64,000 nucleotides of DNA, from positions 12,437,705 through 12,501,704 of the forward strand of contig CM119266.1 of assembly GCA_051294375.1 (NCBI GenBank), given 5' to 3'. Position numbers and translations under genes: made by a program. Shown here piece by piece: positions 1 through 14,044 of this stretch (positions are counted from its first letter, which is position 1; each line of letters opens with the position of its first letter). This DNA is from Paraspadella gotoi (lineage: Eukaryota > Chaetognatha). The notes under the pieces are model-generated. The model ran no database searches. It was not told the DNA's origin and saw only the letters and a list, made by a program, of their open reading frames with translations.

Positions 1-2142
1 GTCCATCTCCTCTCTCTCTTCCTCTCTTGCCATTTTGCCGAGACCCATTTTTCTCATTTACATTTGTTAGGTCTTCCTCTTCGTCTCCATATTGTTCTTT
101 TTCTTAAATGTAAATACAATTACAAAAGAGTGTCGTTAAAACCGATTCAAAAACGTTATTTATTAAAACATAAAAGACGACGTTTTTCTGTAATGAATAG
201 CGATGAAGTTCTGCTTTCGACAGTTTTTCTTCAGTCGCTTCAAGCTTCTCCGTCCTTTCGATTAAAAAAAAAAGTAATTTGTTTTCTATTAAATCCACTA
301 CACGAGCCGTTTTTTTTTTTAATTTAATATAATATTTTCATTTTTAATTTTGTAAAAAAACTAGTAAAAAATGAGTTTTTATCGAGTGTACAAGTTTTCA
401 TTTTTGACGCCGAGTTTCTTTCAAGGCCGCCATCTATTTTTTTTCTTTTTCTCCCGTCAAAAATTTCTTCTTTTTTTTTTCGTAGTTGATTAACTCGTTC
501 TCGTTTCATTTTTTCTTTTCATACTTCTTTAACATTTTCTTTTTAATATTACCTTAAATTATCATATTCTTCTTTTCTTCTTTCGCTTCGTGCCTTCCTT
601 TCTCTACCTTCATCTTAATACTTTCCACTATCTCCAATCTCTCTCTTCTCTATCCTTCTTAATAATTTCCCTCTTCCCTATTTTTCTCCCTTCTTCTTTT
701 TCTCCCCTATCTTCTTCTTTTAAATATTTCAATCCCAACCCCCACCCCCCAGACTCTTCCCCTCATTTCCCTCCTTTCCAACATTCCCCCACCCCACTCC
801 TTAAAGTCCCGCCCATCGATGACAACAACAACTTTTGAATTCGTTGATCAATTGGGCGTTTGTTGATTCGTCGTCGTCGTCGTCGTCGTCGTCGATTATT
901 CGTCGTCTTTGTCGAGTTCGTCTTCAATTCTATTTATATTTTCTTCGTTACAATCGAGGTTAATGTTTAAATCGTAGTTGGTATTTTAGTTGTTTAATTA
1001 GTGGTCAAGAAAACCATGCACCGAAGCTTCGTTAATTTCTCCTTTTCGCTTCTCAATCACTTTCAACAAATCTCTCGACTGATGTCCGCCACCTCCGCAG
1101 CCACCGCCGACACTTTCACCGCCGCCTCCACGCCGCCGCTATTTATAAAACATATGTAGCGTTCCTCAAGCAATTAAATCATGTATGAAATAACCTTTAA
1201 ATCAACTGAGACTTTTGTTTTCGAATCCAATTAAAATCATCCTCCACCAGATGGATCTTTGGTTTCTGACTTTGTTTTTGTTTTTGACTGTTTACTTTTA
1301 AATTTGTTTTCTGAATATGTTCAGACTGATTTTTACTCTCGAATCAAATACATTGTTTATATGCTCTTCAACAAATGTTTTTATCTACTTGACTATAATG
1401 TAGGATTACATTAAAAAAGCGAGAGAAAAACTTTTATCTCGAATTCAACAAATCAAAATGATTCTATATCAAAACAAATCAATTAAAAAAAATCAAATTC
1501 GAAATTAAGATGCTGATCTTTTCCCCTGCGCAATGGACTATAATCATAAATGATAATCGCCATGTCATCTTAGTACATCTGACTCTCAGGTTGTCACCTC
1601 GCAGGCCGTGGCACGGTCCCGCCGTCAATCGTCACCGTCGAATATCAGATAATATCGACCGCCTCCTAGTGACTTGCCCCAGCGACAATAATATAAGATA
1701 CTAACATAAAAGTCACGAGCGATCGCAAGGGAGCGCGTGTGACCGGATTTGTCGGGGACGGTTGAGGGGGCGTATACGAGAATGAAGACTTATATCAGGT
1801 CGTGTGAAATATGAAATAACAACAACGTAATTAAACAGCAACAACACTGCCCGTCTCCGGCGTGAAAAGAAATGGCAAAAATAATCATGTTTTTTAAAAT
1901 TGCCGTGCCTATCCATATAATCCTGAACCCTCCTCTCTCTCTACTCTCTCTCTCTCCTCTCTCACTTCTCGATCTCATCATCTATCTCTCATCGTGCTCT
2001 CTCTCTCTTTTGTGGCCTGCCGCCAGAACGTTCAAGACTGAACACTCTCTGCAAAGATTCATTAACCTTATAAGCAATCTTAGCGTCTTGTAAAATTGAT
2101 GACGAAGAAGAAGACAAGAAAGGTTAAGCTGAAGAAAGAAGA

Positions 2143-2314
2143 ATGAGAGAGAGAGAGAGCAGAGAGAAGAGAGAGAAGGAAGAGAGAGAAGAGAGAGAGA
2201 GAGACGCAGAGACGAGAGAAAGCTGAGAAAGAGAGAGAGAAGAGAGAAGAAGAGAGAAAGAGAGACGTGAGAGAGAGAATGAGAGAGGCGAAGAGGAAGG
2301 AAGAGAGAGAGAGA

Positions 2315-2353
<39 letters not shown>

Positions 2354-2411
2354 AGAGAGAAGAGAGGAGAGAGAGAGAAGAGAGAGCGAGAGTAGAGAGG
2401 AGGAGAGATGA
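2143..2411. repeat. Imperfect (GA)n microsatellite tract
   Basis: About 270 bases are almost purely GA dinucleotides on the + strand, interrupted by single A, G or C insertions. The long Leu/Ser-only reading frames on the opposite strand are artefacts of this repeat. Confidence 0.95.
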
Positions 2412-2752
2412 GAGAAGCAAGAAAACTTATCAAAACGGGAAGGGTGGTGATGACCTCTTTTTTTCCTTCTCTCTTCCCATTTTCTCTCTCTCCTTCCCCT
2501 CCCCTTTAATCTTGCTTCTGGGAGCACCTGTTGGGTTTTCTGAGGATTACGAGGTTTAATTTCTCTTTCTCACAGAATCTTCTTCTTTCCTTATCTCTAC
2601 CATTTCTTTTCTCTAGTTTCCTCGGGGCTATGTTAGGCTTTGATTTTTTTATTTTGTAACTTTTTTTTTTTTTCTCCTTTCTTCCCCTTCCTCTTAGGTA
2701 TTTAAGATTCCCCACCATCCCCCCCCCTGGCTTTTATGTTCCTCTTTCCTTT

Positions 2753-2784
<32 letters not shown>

Positions 2785-3004
2785 CAGAGTAGGGAGAAGG
2801 AAGAGGGTCGAGAATTGAAATTTTTGGGGGGGGGAAATTTTTCCCCCCGGCGTTGTTTTACTTTTTATTGGTTGGGGAGAGGAAAGGGGGGGGGCGGGGG
2901 GGCGAGGAAAGCCAGATTTGGTTGGAAGGCAGATTGACGGAAGGTTGAATCGTGCAACGAGGAAAGTGGGGATCCGAGTAATCGAGTTAGACCAAGTTAG
3001 ATGA

Positions 3005-3158
3005 AGAAAAAAAGAAAGGAAGGAAAGAAAGAAGGAAAGAATAAAAGTAGGAGGAAAGGAAGGAAAGAAGACAGGAAGGAAAGAAGGAAAGAAGGATGGA
3101 AGGAAGGAAGGAAGGAAGGAAGGAAGGAAGGAAGGAAGGAAGGAAGGAAGGAAGGAAA
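3005..3158. repeat. GGAA/GAAA tetranucleotide microsatellite
   Basis: The tract begins as degenerate GAAA/GGAA units and becomes a nearly perfect (GGAA)n array around 3098-3154. The Lys/Glu/Gly-only frame across it is a repeat translation. Confidence 0.95.
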
Positions 3159-4009
3159 GAAAAAAGCAATAAAGAAATTAGGAAAAGAACGAACTAAAGA
3201 ATAAAGGAAAGATTGAAGGAAGGAACAAAGAAAATTACAGTTTCATATATGGGTGATACCAATTCCATACATAAAATATTGAAAAACCAATGAAAACCAA
3301 CGGCAAACCAACCCCCCCCCCAAAAAAAATAGACGGAAAAATGACAAAAACTCGGATTTGCGAAATTCTAAAAAAAAAAGGAGAACTTAAAAGAAACGAA
3401 GAGGAGCGAACGACATTTAAAACAAACAAACTGAGAATCTCCCATCCGGCGCCAACGCGTGAAAAGGTCGAAGAGACCGGACATTTCGTTGGTGGTGAAA
3501 GGCGCGCGTGAGTCACCAGTATCAGGGTCACGTGATGCTTGGGAGAGTCAGTCGAGTCACGTCGTGTTTTGGGCGTCATGTTTGACCACTGACCAGTGCA
3601 CCGTGCACAGTGCAGTGAATGTCACGAGAATATAACTTTTATTTTGATGGATTTGGACAAAAATTGCCGAATGTTAAAACTCAATTAGTTTGCCGAATCT
3701 TTGAATTCGTAAATCGGAGACGACGTGATTCGTGATTGTCGGGTGATTTCCGGCGCGTGGGCGGCCTCGTTTGTCACGTGATCGCCCTGAGAGGCGTGAA
3801 TGTCGTGTGATCCTCACGAATCTGAGAAGAAATGCGACTGGAATCGAATATCGAATCTCATTATGACTCAGACGCGCGCCCCCTTTTTCCTTTTTTTTGT
3901 TTTTTCCTTTTTTCTTTCTTTTTATTTTTTTTTCTTTTTTTCTATGGAGGTGTAATTTGCTCAATATGGTGAAATACTGATGACGTCAGGAATTAATTCC
4001 GATTATAAA

Positions 4010-6839
4010 TACCCAAGGAAAGAAAGATAATTAAACTATTGGAGGAAGAGGGAGAGAGCAGACGAGAGAGAGAGCAGAGATGAGAGACCGAAGAAGAGAG
4101 GAGAGAGAGAGGACTGAGAGAGCGAGCGAGAGAGGAGAAGCGAAAATCGCTTCGGTAGTAGACCGGAAACGAACTTTTTCTATAAAAGTGAAAACTCAAG
4201 ATGAACAGCGGTTACAAATAGAGTTCTGAATATGACAGGGAAAAGCTAGCTAGCGAAGAGACGAGAGCAGAAAGAAGAGAGAGAGAGCCGAGAGAGAGAG
4301 AGATCGAGAGACGATGATAGAGAGAGAGGAGAGGAGAGATCGAGAGGCGAGATCGTTGAGAGAAGGAACATCTCCTTCCACTGTTCCTCTAGCTCCCACC
4401 CCCCCCTCCCCCCCATGTCCCGCCAGAAAGAGACCCTTTTCACGTTCGCGCCAACCTTCGTCCTTTCGGCCCAAGAATATTAAAGACCAGAGGCGAAGAA
4501 CCGGAACAAAAACCAAATGGTTAGTAAAGACCTGAGATCAAGGGTCAGATAAAACTGGCGTGGCGACGGAAACGAGCTAGAAGACGGAGTAGGGTCATAC
4601 CAGGAGCTAGGTGTCATTCTGTAGGACCGTACTTGTTATTTTCAAGACCGGTAAAGAATTGAGTGTCGGAAAGGTTTATTCCCCTAGAAAAAAGAATGAC
4701 TGGTAAAGGGAGTGAGGCCCGTCCGTAGTGGCCGGGGCCAGAGCTTTTATATATGGAGATAACGTGAAGGACATACCTCATGATCACAAGGAAAGAATTT
4801 GGAACGAATCGGCGATATCGAAACGTTGCTGGAAACTGCCTCCAGGTGGAATTTGTTTCGTCTCCACGGAGACCGAGGAGAGACACCGAATACGAATTTG
4901 AACTTAGAGATACATCATTAAGCCGACTACAACAATTCTTGCGAGACTTTATCGGGGTCCTGGCGAGGATCGGCGAGGTAGATCGTCATGATCGTTGAGG
5001 CGCGCTGTCGCGGAAAAGGTGTCCACTCCTATTCTGCCAACCTTGACCGGGCGGTTGCAGAGTGAGTACCCGAAAGGACATCAGCAACGACCTCGAAGCC
5101 GCAACGAAATTCAACTTTCAACCTTTCAAATAATCACTACTCGATGATATTGACGCAATTAGGCAAGCAGATTCACAGATCCATTAACTAACGGATATGC
5201 AATCATTAGTCAAAACATCTAGGACCTTCATACGTGCAATCCTTGGGCAGTTTTAGTCTCTGTTCCTGATATATAGTTTGCGTCTTCAAATATGGATATA
5301 TATATGTTTTATCATTTTATTCTACTTTGATAGGTTATATCCAAATGAATTCGATAATCTTGATATATCAATAACATTGTTACTAAATTCAGAGCAAAAA
5401 TGTGAGACGGCGCAAATATATAATTATATTTGGCCTTAATTTGATAGATATGCTGATATGCATTGCGGCCATAATTTTCTTAAAGTAGTTCCAGTGCTGT
5501 TTCCTATTTCAGAAAATCATTACGTACACATCTTCATCAAACTCGGTGTCCGTACGGGACATACAATCCACCTCCATATCACCCATCTGACAATATAATT
5601 TTCAGCCATTCACTCCTCTAATCGACTATCTATGCCAAACAAAAGAATTGGCAGTGTTTCGAACTTAAAACAACACACGGCCTTAACATCACAAGTTTTG
5701 TGGCTATAATTCTCTTTTTTTCTCTTTCTTTGTAATTTGTCAAGCCCCACAACCACCAGCGGCTAGCTCGAATACGGCGCCATACCCATCGATCTAGCTC
5801 CAAATACAAAAGGCCCTATCTAACTCTTCTTTCGACACAACAGACGTAACGTCCACCATTCTCATCCTCGACTATCTTGTCGTCGTACTCTGCGTAAGGC
5901 CCCCATGCCTTTATCATTTTACAATTTCGCCTCTCTCTTCTTCGTCTCTCTACTCCATGCTCTTGCGTCATACTCTTGCTCTACCTTCTCTCTCTCTGAG
6001 CCTGAGACCAGCGTCTCTGATTGCACGTTATGACTAGACGGAATTCCTTCGGACGCCCACTCGTTCCCAATAGACCAGGTTGTGGTTGTAGCCGCTTAGG
6101 CCCGGACCAATGTTCCTCGTGGGTTTCTTCCTCGGTATCTCGTTCAACCTCTCCTGCCGACCTACCTTCGGAATGTGAGCAAGGTTTTCCCGGTGTCATT
6201 TTGTATCTTCCCTACTACGCACCCGAGTCCGCGAAATCGGGATATGCAAATGGTTCGACATTTTCCGTTTGCACTCAAACCTCGTTCCAAAGTTCCGATG
6301 GTGGACAACACGAAGTTGAATGTTTGAGTTTCACCGGAGAGAGGAGTCGTCCAATTATATCAACAACAAACTCGGCAGTTCAAGATGGCTCTGGTGCGAT
6401 ATCGCCAAGTCAATCCTCATTGACCCGCTTTTCATCTGGCATTTTTTTGCCATCCCTGTCCCAATTTAACGTGCCACTTGAGAGTTAGACAGTGGATATG
6501 AGAAAGAGAGAGAGAGAGGCGAGTGATGTCGTTCGTTCGCTGCATCTTTCTACCCTTCGCCTTTCGAATTCAGGAGGAAAAGGAATCGAAATGAAAAATA
6601 TGAGAAAAAAGTAGAAAATGAGAAAAAAAAGAGAAGAAGAGGAGGAAGAGAAAGCGTACGAAAAAAAAAAGTAGGAAAAAAAGAGAAATCCTAAAAAATA
6701 AGAACATAAATGTTGATGAGGAATGAGAAGAAAAGAAAAACGGCCCTTTTGACGACCAAAAAAGGTCGAAGTGTTCTGGGCGTCCAAAGGACTTGATTAA
6801 ACGCGATTCCGGCGTTGTGGTGTGTGAAACTAGCTCCGT

Positions 6840-6878
<39 letters not shown>

Positions 6879-7777
6879 ACGATGAGTCGAAGGAGAGGAG
6901 AGATTCGGAGGAGACGGATTGATGAGAGAGAGAGGAGAGAGAGAGACGAAGACCTAAAGCGCCCAAGAGGCAGAGGACCCGAGTGAGAACAAAAGGGTAG
7001 GAAGTTCAGTTGACCTTTTGTTTCGAGTCTTCGGTTTGTGATTTATATTTTTGCTTTTCACGAGAATAATAGTGGTATCCATTCTAGAGGAATAACATTA
7101 AAGACGAATAAAAGACATATATTTTAACTGCCATTATAACTATTTTTCACGTTCGAGAGCGACTTAGTCATATCCTTCTCATTTGGCTCTTTTTGTCTCA
7201 ATTGTTAGAAATGTTAAAAGTATTTTCCACAGAATGAAGTTTTCGATAACTATAACTAAAGTTTTACTATATACAAATAAATCGAAAATTGAATGGCGGC
7301 TCGGATCTTTAATCTTAGTTGTTTGGGCAATTGTTTATGTTGTAGTATATTGTTCGTCGTCGTCGTCGTCGTCCGTCGTCGGTCGTGGACCAACAGGAGA
7401 CACGCCTTTCAAATTTCGTCGTCCAACGACGCCCAAACAGTGCACGAAGACGAGATATCAACTTGGACCTGGGAAATGAACGGAGCAGAGAGAGAGATGA
7501 AGAGGAGAGAGAGAGAGAAAAAAGAGAATGAGGAGAGAGCGAGTAAATTATATACATTTGAGTTTACTTGCCGACCGAAACGAATGCAGATAAAAGAAGA
7601 TAAACGACAGTAGTAATGTAGGCGACTGATTATATGATTTATTTGGCGCATCAAGAATTTAGTACAAAAGAGAAAGTTAATAAAATGCTACGAAAGCAGA
7701 AAACTCTGAATTAATTTGTAGGAGTGTAGAGTTTATGCAATCGAGTTTTGTGAGCTGCTGTTCTGTTTTTCTCCATT
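4010..7777. repeat. Block A: first version of the triplicated locus
   Basis: Several stretches align by eye with block B or C. 4160-4250 (GACCGGAAACGAAC then GGGAAAAGCTAGC) matches 17565-17655. 6428-6470 (CTTTTCATCTGGCATTTTTT) matches 8718-8745 and 18784-18812. 7195-7470 matches 9405-9620. The part from about 5050 to 6400 is longer and much less similar to the others, so it is either very noisy sequence or contains extra DNA. The block stops at a 25-N gap. No gene recognised. Confidence 0.75.
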
Positions 7778-7802
7778 NNNNNNNNNNNNNNNNNNNNNNN
7801 NN
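7778..7802. other. 25-N assembly gap, junction A/B
   Basis: Exactly 25 Ns. The sequence before it corresponds to about 9875 in block B, while the sequence after it corresponds to about 4330 in block A, so the join jumps backwards over the same locus. Confidence 0.9.
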
Positions 7803-7839
<37 letters not shown>

Positions 7840-9526
7840 CGTTGAGAGAAGGAACAATCTCTTCGTCAGCAGAAAGAGACTTTTCGTATAAGAGAGAAGC
7901 GAAAAGGTAAGACCTGGATCAGGTAAGGTAAGGTAAGACNNNNNNNNNNNNNGATCTAGTTATTTCAAGAGGTAAGAAAGTAAGTTTCGAAAAATGAAAG
8001 GGTGAAAGAAATGAAAGCGTTGAGCGAGCGAACTTTCGTCTGGCGGAAATGTCACTCCTTTCTGCCACCTTGACCCGAACCGACCGACCGACCGAAATCG
8101 GAGATCGGTTATATCAAAATTATATCAATTATTATACCAAAGTCAGTTATTAAATGAACGGATAATTTTTATATTGGTTGTACCAATTTCATTTCATGGT
8201 CATGGTGCCTCCACACCCCCCATTAGTTCACATTCACTTCTTAATCGACTTTCTCAGAGGCGTTCAACTTAAACGCGCTTCATTTTTATTTCTCCTTCGT
8301 TCGCACCACGCCGAATATTCTTAGCCAAAGGTTTCTCTCTCTCTCTCTCTCTCTCNNNNNNNNNNNNNNNNNNNNNNNNNNNNNNNNNNNNNNNNNNNNN
8401 NNNNNNNNNNNNNNNNNNNNNNNNNNNNNNNNNNNNNNNNNNNNNNNNNNNNNNNNNNNNNNNNNNNNNNNNNNNNNNNNNNNNNNNNNNNNNNNNNNNN
8501 NNNNNNNNNNNNNNNNNNNNNNNNNNNNNNNNNNNNNNNNNNNNNNNNNNNNNNNNNNNNNNNNNNNNNNNNNNCGAACTCGACTAAAGTTTTTCTCCGT
8601 GTATGTGATTTCATTCGCACGAGTCACGAATCAGTATGAGTCGACATTCGTTCACCAAACTCTCACAGTGTTTATTCACCAATTTTCACAAACTCAGTTA
8701 AGGTCGCCATCACTCATGCGCTTTTCATCTGGCATTTTTTTGCCATCCCGTGTCAATTTACGGCCACTTGAGGCATTTCGTTCGTTCGCTCATTCTTTCA
8801 CCCTTCGCCTTTCGAATTCAGGAGGAAAAGAAGCGAAATGAAAATATGAGAAAAATGAAAAAAAGGAAGAAGAGGAGGAAGAGGAAAGGGAGAAAAAAAA
8901 GTAGGAAAAAAGAGAAATCTAAAAATAAAAAAATAAATGTGATGAGGAAAGAGAAGAAAAGAAAAAGGGCCTCTTGAGTCAGTGTCTGGCGTCAAAAGCT
9001 TAACGCGATCGCGTGGGTGTGAAGACTAAGCCGTGANNNNNNNNNNNNNNNNNNNNNNNNNNNNNNNNNNNNNNNNNNNNNNNNNNNNNNNNNNNNNNNN
9101 NNNNNNNNNNNNNNNNNNNNNNNNNNNNNNNNNNNNNNNNNNNNNNNNNNNNNNNNNNNNNNNNNNNNNNNNNNNNNNNNNNNNNGACCTAAAGGCAAAG
9201 GCAGAGACGGTGAGAATCAAAAGGTAGAAGTTCAGTGACCTTTTTTCGAGTCTCGTGTTTGTGATTTATCATTTTGCTTTTCACGAGAATAAAGGGTCCA
9301 TTTCTAGGAGGAATAAACATTAAACATAAAAAAAATATTTTTAACTTTCCTTTAATATTTTTCGTTAGCGACGTAGTCATATCTCTCATTTGACTTTTTG
9401 TCAATTGTTAGAATTAAATTTCACATGAAGTTTTCGATTATAACTAAAAGTTTTACTTATACAAATAATCTGAAAATTGGTCGGATCTTTAATCTAGTTT
9501 TTGGCATTGTTTATGTTGTTGTAATT

Positions 9527-9558
<32 letters not shown>

Positions 9559-10400
9559 GGACCCAAGGAGACACGCCTTTCCAATTTCGTCTCCAACGAC
9601 CCAACAGTCCGAAGACGATATCAACTTGGCACTGATGAACGAGCAGAGAGAGAGAGAAAGAGAGAGAGAGAGAAAAAAGAGAGAGAGGAGAGAGAGTAAA
9701 TATGATTGATTTGAGTTTATTGCCGCCGAAAAAAGCAGATAAAAAATAAACGACAGATAAGAGGACGACGATATATGATTTATTTGGCATAAAATTTAGG
9801 TAAAAAGAGAAGTTAATAAAATTGCTAAAAGCAATATTATTAATTTGTGTTAGTTTCAGTTTTACTGATGTTTGTTTTCTCATTCATTGTTGCTTTTAAT
9901 ACGAGTATGAGATAAAAAGAAATTTAAAAAAAAAAAATTAAAAACTGCAAAAAATAAAAAGTGATACAGTTTTATCTAAAACAATGACATTTTCTTTTTT
10001 ACTACCTGAAGAGAAAAGCAGTTCTCGGAATACGCGTTTCCAATTTATGAAATTGGTACAACCAATATAAAAAGTATCCATTCATTTAATAAATAAGCTA
10101 TCTTGCCCCTGACTTTGGACAGGCTTTGGTGGTTTAAGGCCTCCATCACTCTTACAAGATAATGACATAGCAAGTGCCTGCAAGTTTTCAAAGAATGTTT
10201 TCAAAGAATGTTTCAATTGTATGAAAAGACCACTCCCTTATATTGTTTTCATTTATCTCTTACCCAAACATCAATAATCAATTTGATTCTCGCCGAAGCG
10301 AAAAGATTTGATTTCGCTCACGGATCGCTAATTGAGAAAAACTNNNNNNNNNNNNNNNNNNNNNNNNNNNNNNNNNNNNNNNNNNNNNNNNNNNNNNNNN

Positions 10401-10530
10401 TGATGGATGCACAATTAACGACGGAGATTATTTCCCGGGCAGCGAGTTTTCTAAGTATTCCCGTTTCAAGTTTGCCGTCATGGTTTTTTCGGATTTATGG
10501 GTGGTCCCTGTCTCCACTCCTCTCTGTGAT
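10401..10530. other. Inverted segment beside an N gap
   Basis: Read as its reverse complement, this stretch resembles 20560-20650 of block C: GTTAATTGTG, GGGAAATAAT and the AAATCCG region line up in the same order with indels. In direct orientation they do not align. It directly follows the gap 10344-10400, so a mis-oriented fill is the simplest explanation. Confidence 0.6.
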
Positions 10531-11424
10531 CCATAGAAATCGATGACGTCACGTGATTAATTTAATAATCTTATTTTTTTTTATTCGTCGTTATCGTCGT
10601 CGTCGTTGTTGTCGTCATCGTTGTAGCCGTTTCTGTCTTCCATGGAATTCGAGAAAGAGAAGATTTTGGTGAAAAAGATGGGATTAAAATGGCGAGTGAA
10701 AGCGCCGGGGGGGGCTTATGGAACCGAACCTTTTGTTTCCAATGGAATTTGAAATTCGAAAACAAAGACATAGACAAAGACAGAATACACAAGAGACAAA
10801 GATACGAAGAGACAAAGACACAAGCTTTCGCGAACCCCATCTTTTTATCCGCCCAACTTTAAAATAAAAAATCCAAACAAATCCGGAATAAATCCGAGTA
10901 AAATCCCTTTCACTGGAAAACGAGGTCGTTTTGTTTTTGGATTTCAAAGCGATTTAAACTTTAAAAACCGAAACGATTCAAAAATCGCCTAAAGTTCAGC
11001 CAGAAATTAAATGCAAGCTTTTTTTTTTAACTTTAGATTAAAAATAAAAACATTTTAAGCCTCAGACAAACAAAAAAATTTAGTCTGAAATTTCTACGTC
11101 AAATCGAAATAAGAAATGAATCGTTGACCCTCGAGTCAAAACTTTTAGTGCAGCGAGGAAAAAAGAAAAATGGAAGCTGGAAATCAAAACGGATTCGAGA
11201 AAAAGAAGATAGAAAAAAAGAGAAAGAGAGTTCATAACGTTTAATGAAAAGAGAATAAAAAAAAAACCACATAAAGAGGCAAAATAATAACCTGATTATA
11301 AAGAGCAAACAAAAAAAATCAATGACTAATTGAACAAAGGGAATTAACGGATAATAAGCGGATAACCTATTTTGGGTTTCTGTTTCTTTGTTAATAAGCC
11401 GGATCAAATCAGTAAATGGTTAAA

Positions 11425-11526
<102 letters not shown>

Positions 11527-11959
11527 AGGTAAGAGTGTAAGATAGCACGTGCGCGGAATAAAGAGTTCCCTCACACTTGGAATAAAATCTGAGCCGCGAA
11601 CTCTTGGGATCGATCCTTCCTTCCATCGGTGGCGTCTCTATTTGAGCAGAGTAGAGATTGGAAAAAAAGTAAAGGTTTGACTTAATTACTATCTTTAAGA
11701 AGATATTGTAGGATCAGTTCAGATATGAAAAACGTAATTTATTTAAAAAAAATCAAAGATCAATAGATTAATTAATTGCTTATTAACAGAAATTATGGCA
11801 TTTTCTTTTCAGAATCTGGTCGGCCGGATGCCGATCGCGATATCAAGAGGTTCGGGGGAGGCTCAAGTTTCTTTTGCGCCCTTTTTGCGTCGTCGATCTC
11901 GTCACCATCATTTCCAGGTGAGGAGGAGGAGGAGGAGGAGGAGGAGTTGTTGTCGTTGT

Positions 11960-12290
11960 CGTCGTCGGGGTCGTCGTTTTCGTCGTCTTGGTCGTCATCG
12001 TCGTTTTCGTCATTGTCGTTTTCATTGTCTTGGTCGTCATCGTCGTTTTCGTCGTTGTCGTTTTNNNNNNNNNNNNNNNNNNNNNNNNNNNNNNNNNNNN
12101 NNNNNNNNNNNNNNNNNNNNNNNNNNNNNNNNNNNNNNNNNNNNNNNNNNNNNNNNNNNNNNNNNNNNNNNNNNNNNNNNNNNNNNNNNNNNNNNNNNNN
12201 NNNNNNNNNNNNNNGTCGTTTTCGTTGTCTAGGTCGTCATCGTCGTTTTCGTCGTTGTCGTTTTCGTTGTCTTGGTCGTCAGCATATTTT
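11960..12290. repeat. 42-bp minisatellite (VNTR), block B version
   Basis: Units of about 42 bases share TCGTCATCGTCGTTTTCGTC followed by a GTTGTCGTTTTC-type half, seen at about 11990, 12032, 12232 and 12274. A 150-N gap (12065-12214) interrupts the array. The period is a multiple of three, so every frame stays open: Ser/Phe-rich and Val-rich on +, Asp/Asn/Glu-rich on -. I do not regard these as genes. Confidence 0.85.
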
Positions 12291-13233
12291 TGGTCGTTTT
12301 CTTTACTATCAATCCCGTTGCTATGAGGGTCGTCCTGTAGTCGTCGTTATCGTTATCGTTGTCTTTGTTTTCTATTTGTTGTCATTGCCTCTTCATTCTT
12401 CCCTTCCTTCTCGTCGTCGTTGTCATTTTCGTCTGTGTCATCATCGTCTTAGCCATCTTTATCTTGGGGATCAATGTCGTTTTCGGCGAATGGGATGCGT
12501 CACGACGTCACACGGCGTCACGGAGTCACGTGATTCCGAAAGAAGAAGATAAAGAAAAACTTTTCAATTATCGTTCGATTCGACGTCGTTGGATTTTATT
12601 GCAAGCAATTCTCATAATTGCTTGTCTCGGGCGCGCCTCCCCTTGTTTTCGTTTCCGGCGTCGTTCGGCGGCGTCGTTGGGCGTTCGTCGTCGTCGCCTT
12701 TGCCCTCTCTTTTTTTAACATCTTCGTCGCGGTCGTCTCGCTTTATCTAAATTCATTCTTTTTTTCTTCTATTTCGTCTTATATTTCTTGAGTTCTTTTA
12801 TGTCAACGGAAATTTCTTCTTTACGGGGACCATCTAAACTATTTTCGACACGATCTTGCCCGTGTCTTAAAAGAAATCCTCAGTTGGTTCCGAGAGAGAG
12901 AGAGANNNNNNNNNNNNNNNNNNNNNNNNNNNNNNNNNNNNNNNNNNNNNNNNNNNNNNNNNNNNNNNNNNNNNNNNNNNNNNNNNNNNNNNNNNNNNNN
13001 NNNNNNNNNNNNNNNNNNNNNNNNNNNNNNNNNNNNNNNNNNNNNNNNNNNNNNNNNNNNNNNNNNNNNNNNNNNNNNNNNNNNNNNNNNNNNNNNNNNN
13101 NNNNNNNNNNNNNNNNNNNNNNNNNNNNNNNNNNNNNNNNNNNNNNNNNNNNNNNNNNNNNNNTTTTTCCCCCCTTTTCTCTTCCTTCTCTCTTACAACT
13201 TCGGGTGCCTCTCCATCTCTTCGAGATCCAATT

Positions 13234-13301
<68 letters not shown>

Positions 13302-13606
13302 TCCTTCTTGATTTGATTTTTTTTCTTCTCCCCGCGGAGGAAAATTCGTCTTCATTTTCCATTCGAGTTTTCTTTACTATTTCTCGTCTCGTCTTTTCCA
13401 TTGAGAGACTAACGAAATTAAATGAATGGATAGAGAATCGATTCCACGTCGTCGTCGTCGTCGTCGTCGTTGGCGTCGGTACTCGTTTTGGTAAATCAAT
13501 TCGTATCAAACGTTTTAATTTGAGGGAGAGGAGAGATGATGAAGAGAGAAGGATTGTTGTTAGAGAGAAGAGGGAAGCAGAAGATGGAATATCTGACTAC
13601 TAATTG

Positions 13607-13642
<36 letters not shown>

Positions 13643-13804
13643 GATGAGAGAGAGAGAGAGAAGAGAGAGGGAGAGAGAGAGAGAACGAAGACAGAGGACC
13701 CGAGACACGAGATGGGCCCCGACGTTCCAATTATCACATCAGTTTTATCTATGCTACGCAATTGCCTTAAAAGGAGAGGGCTTTCCCCGACTCCGGCTCT
13801 CTCT

Positions 13805-14005
13805 CTCTCTCTCTGCCTCTCTCTCTGAGTCATTACTGCAGCTCCCGGACGCAGCCGTCCACCGGAGGCAGCGGCGCGCCGGCTGCCGACCGACTCACTT
13901 CTTTCCTTCCGGGCTTCTCCGCTTCGATCGGGGAAGATTTTCTCTCTCTCGCATGGTGAGTCGGGCTTCTTCCGGTCGAAGTCCGAGCGGAATTCGGGGC
14001 ACGGA

Positions 14006-14044
<39 letters not shown>

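Larger units (their letters stand above)
1..4010. other. Non-coding, low-complexity upstream region
   Basis: No gene recognised. The region is dominated by T/C-rich runs, by a (TCG)n tract near 868-894, and by purine tracts described separately. Several open frames of 60-180 codons exist, but they are translations of GA, CT or GAAG repeats and have no protein-like composition. A short GCC-rich stretch near 1081-1140 is open but ends quickly. I see no splice-bounded exon. Confidence 0.6.

Noticed and set aside
1982-2527. 181-codon minus-strand open frame
   Set aside because: It is mostly the Ser/Leu translation of a GA microsatellite, with no protein-like sequence or splice context.
6021-6488. 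155-codon + strand frame in block A
   Set aside because: Its 3' end overlaps DNA that is clearly non-coding and indel-rich in blocks B and C. No motif, and the frame is not kept in the other versions.
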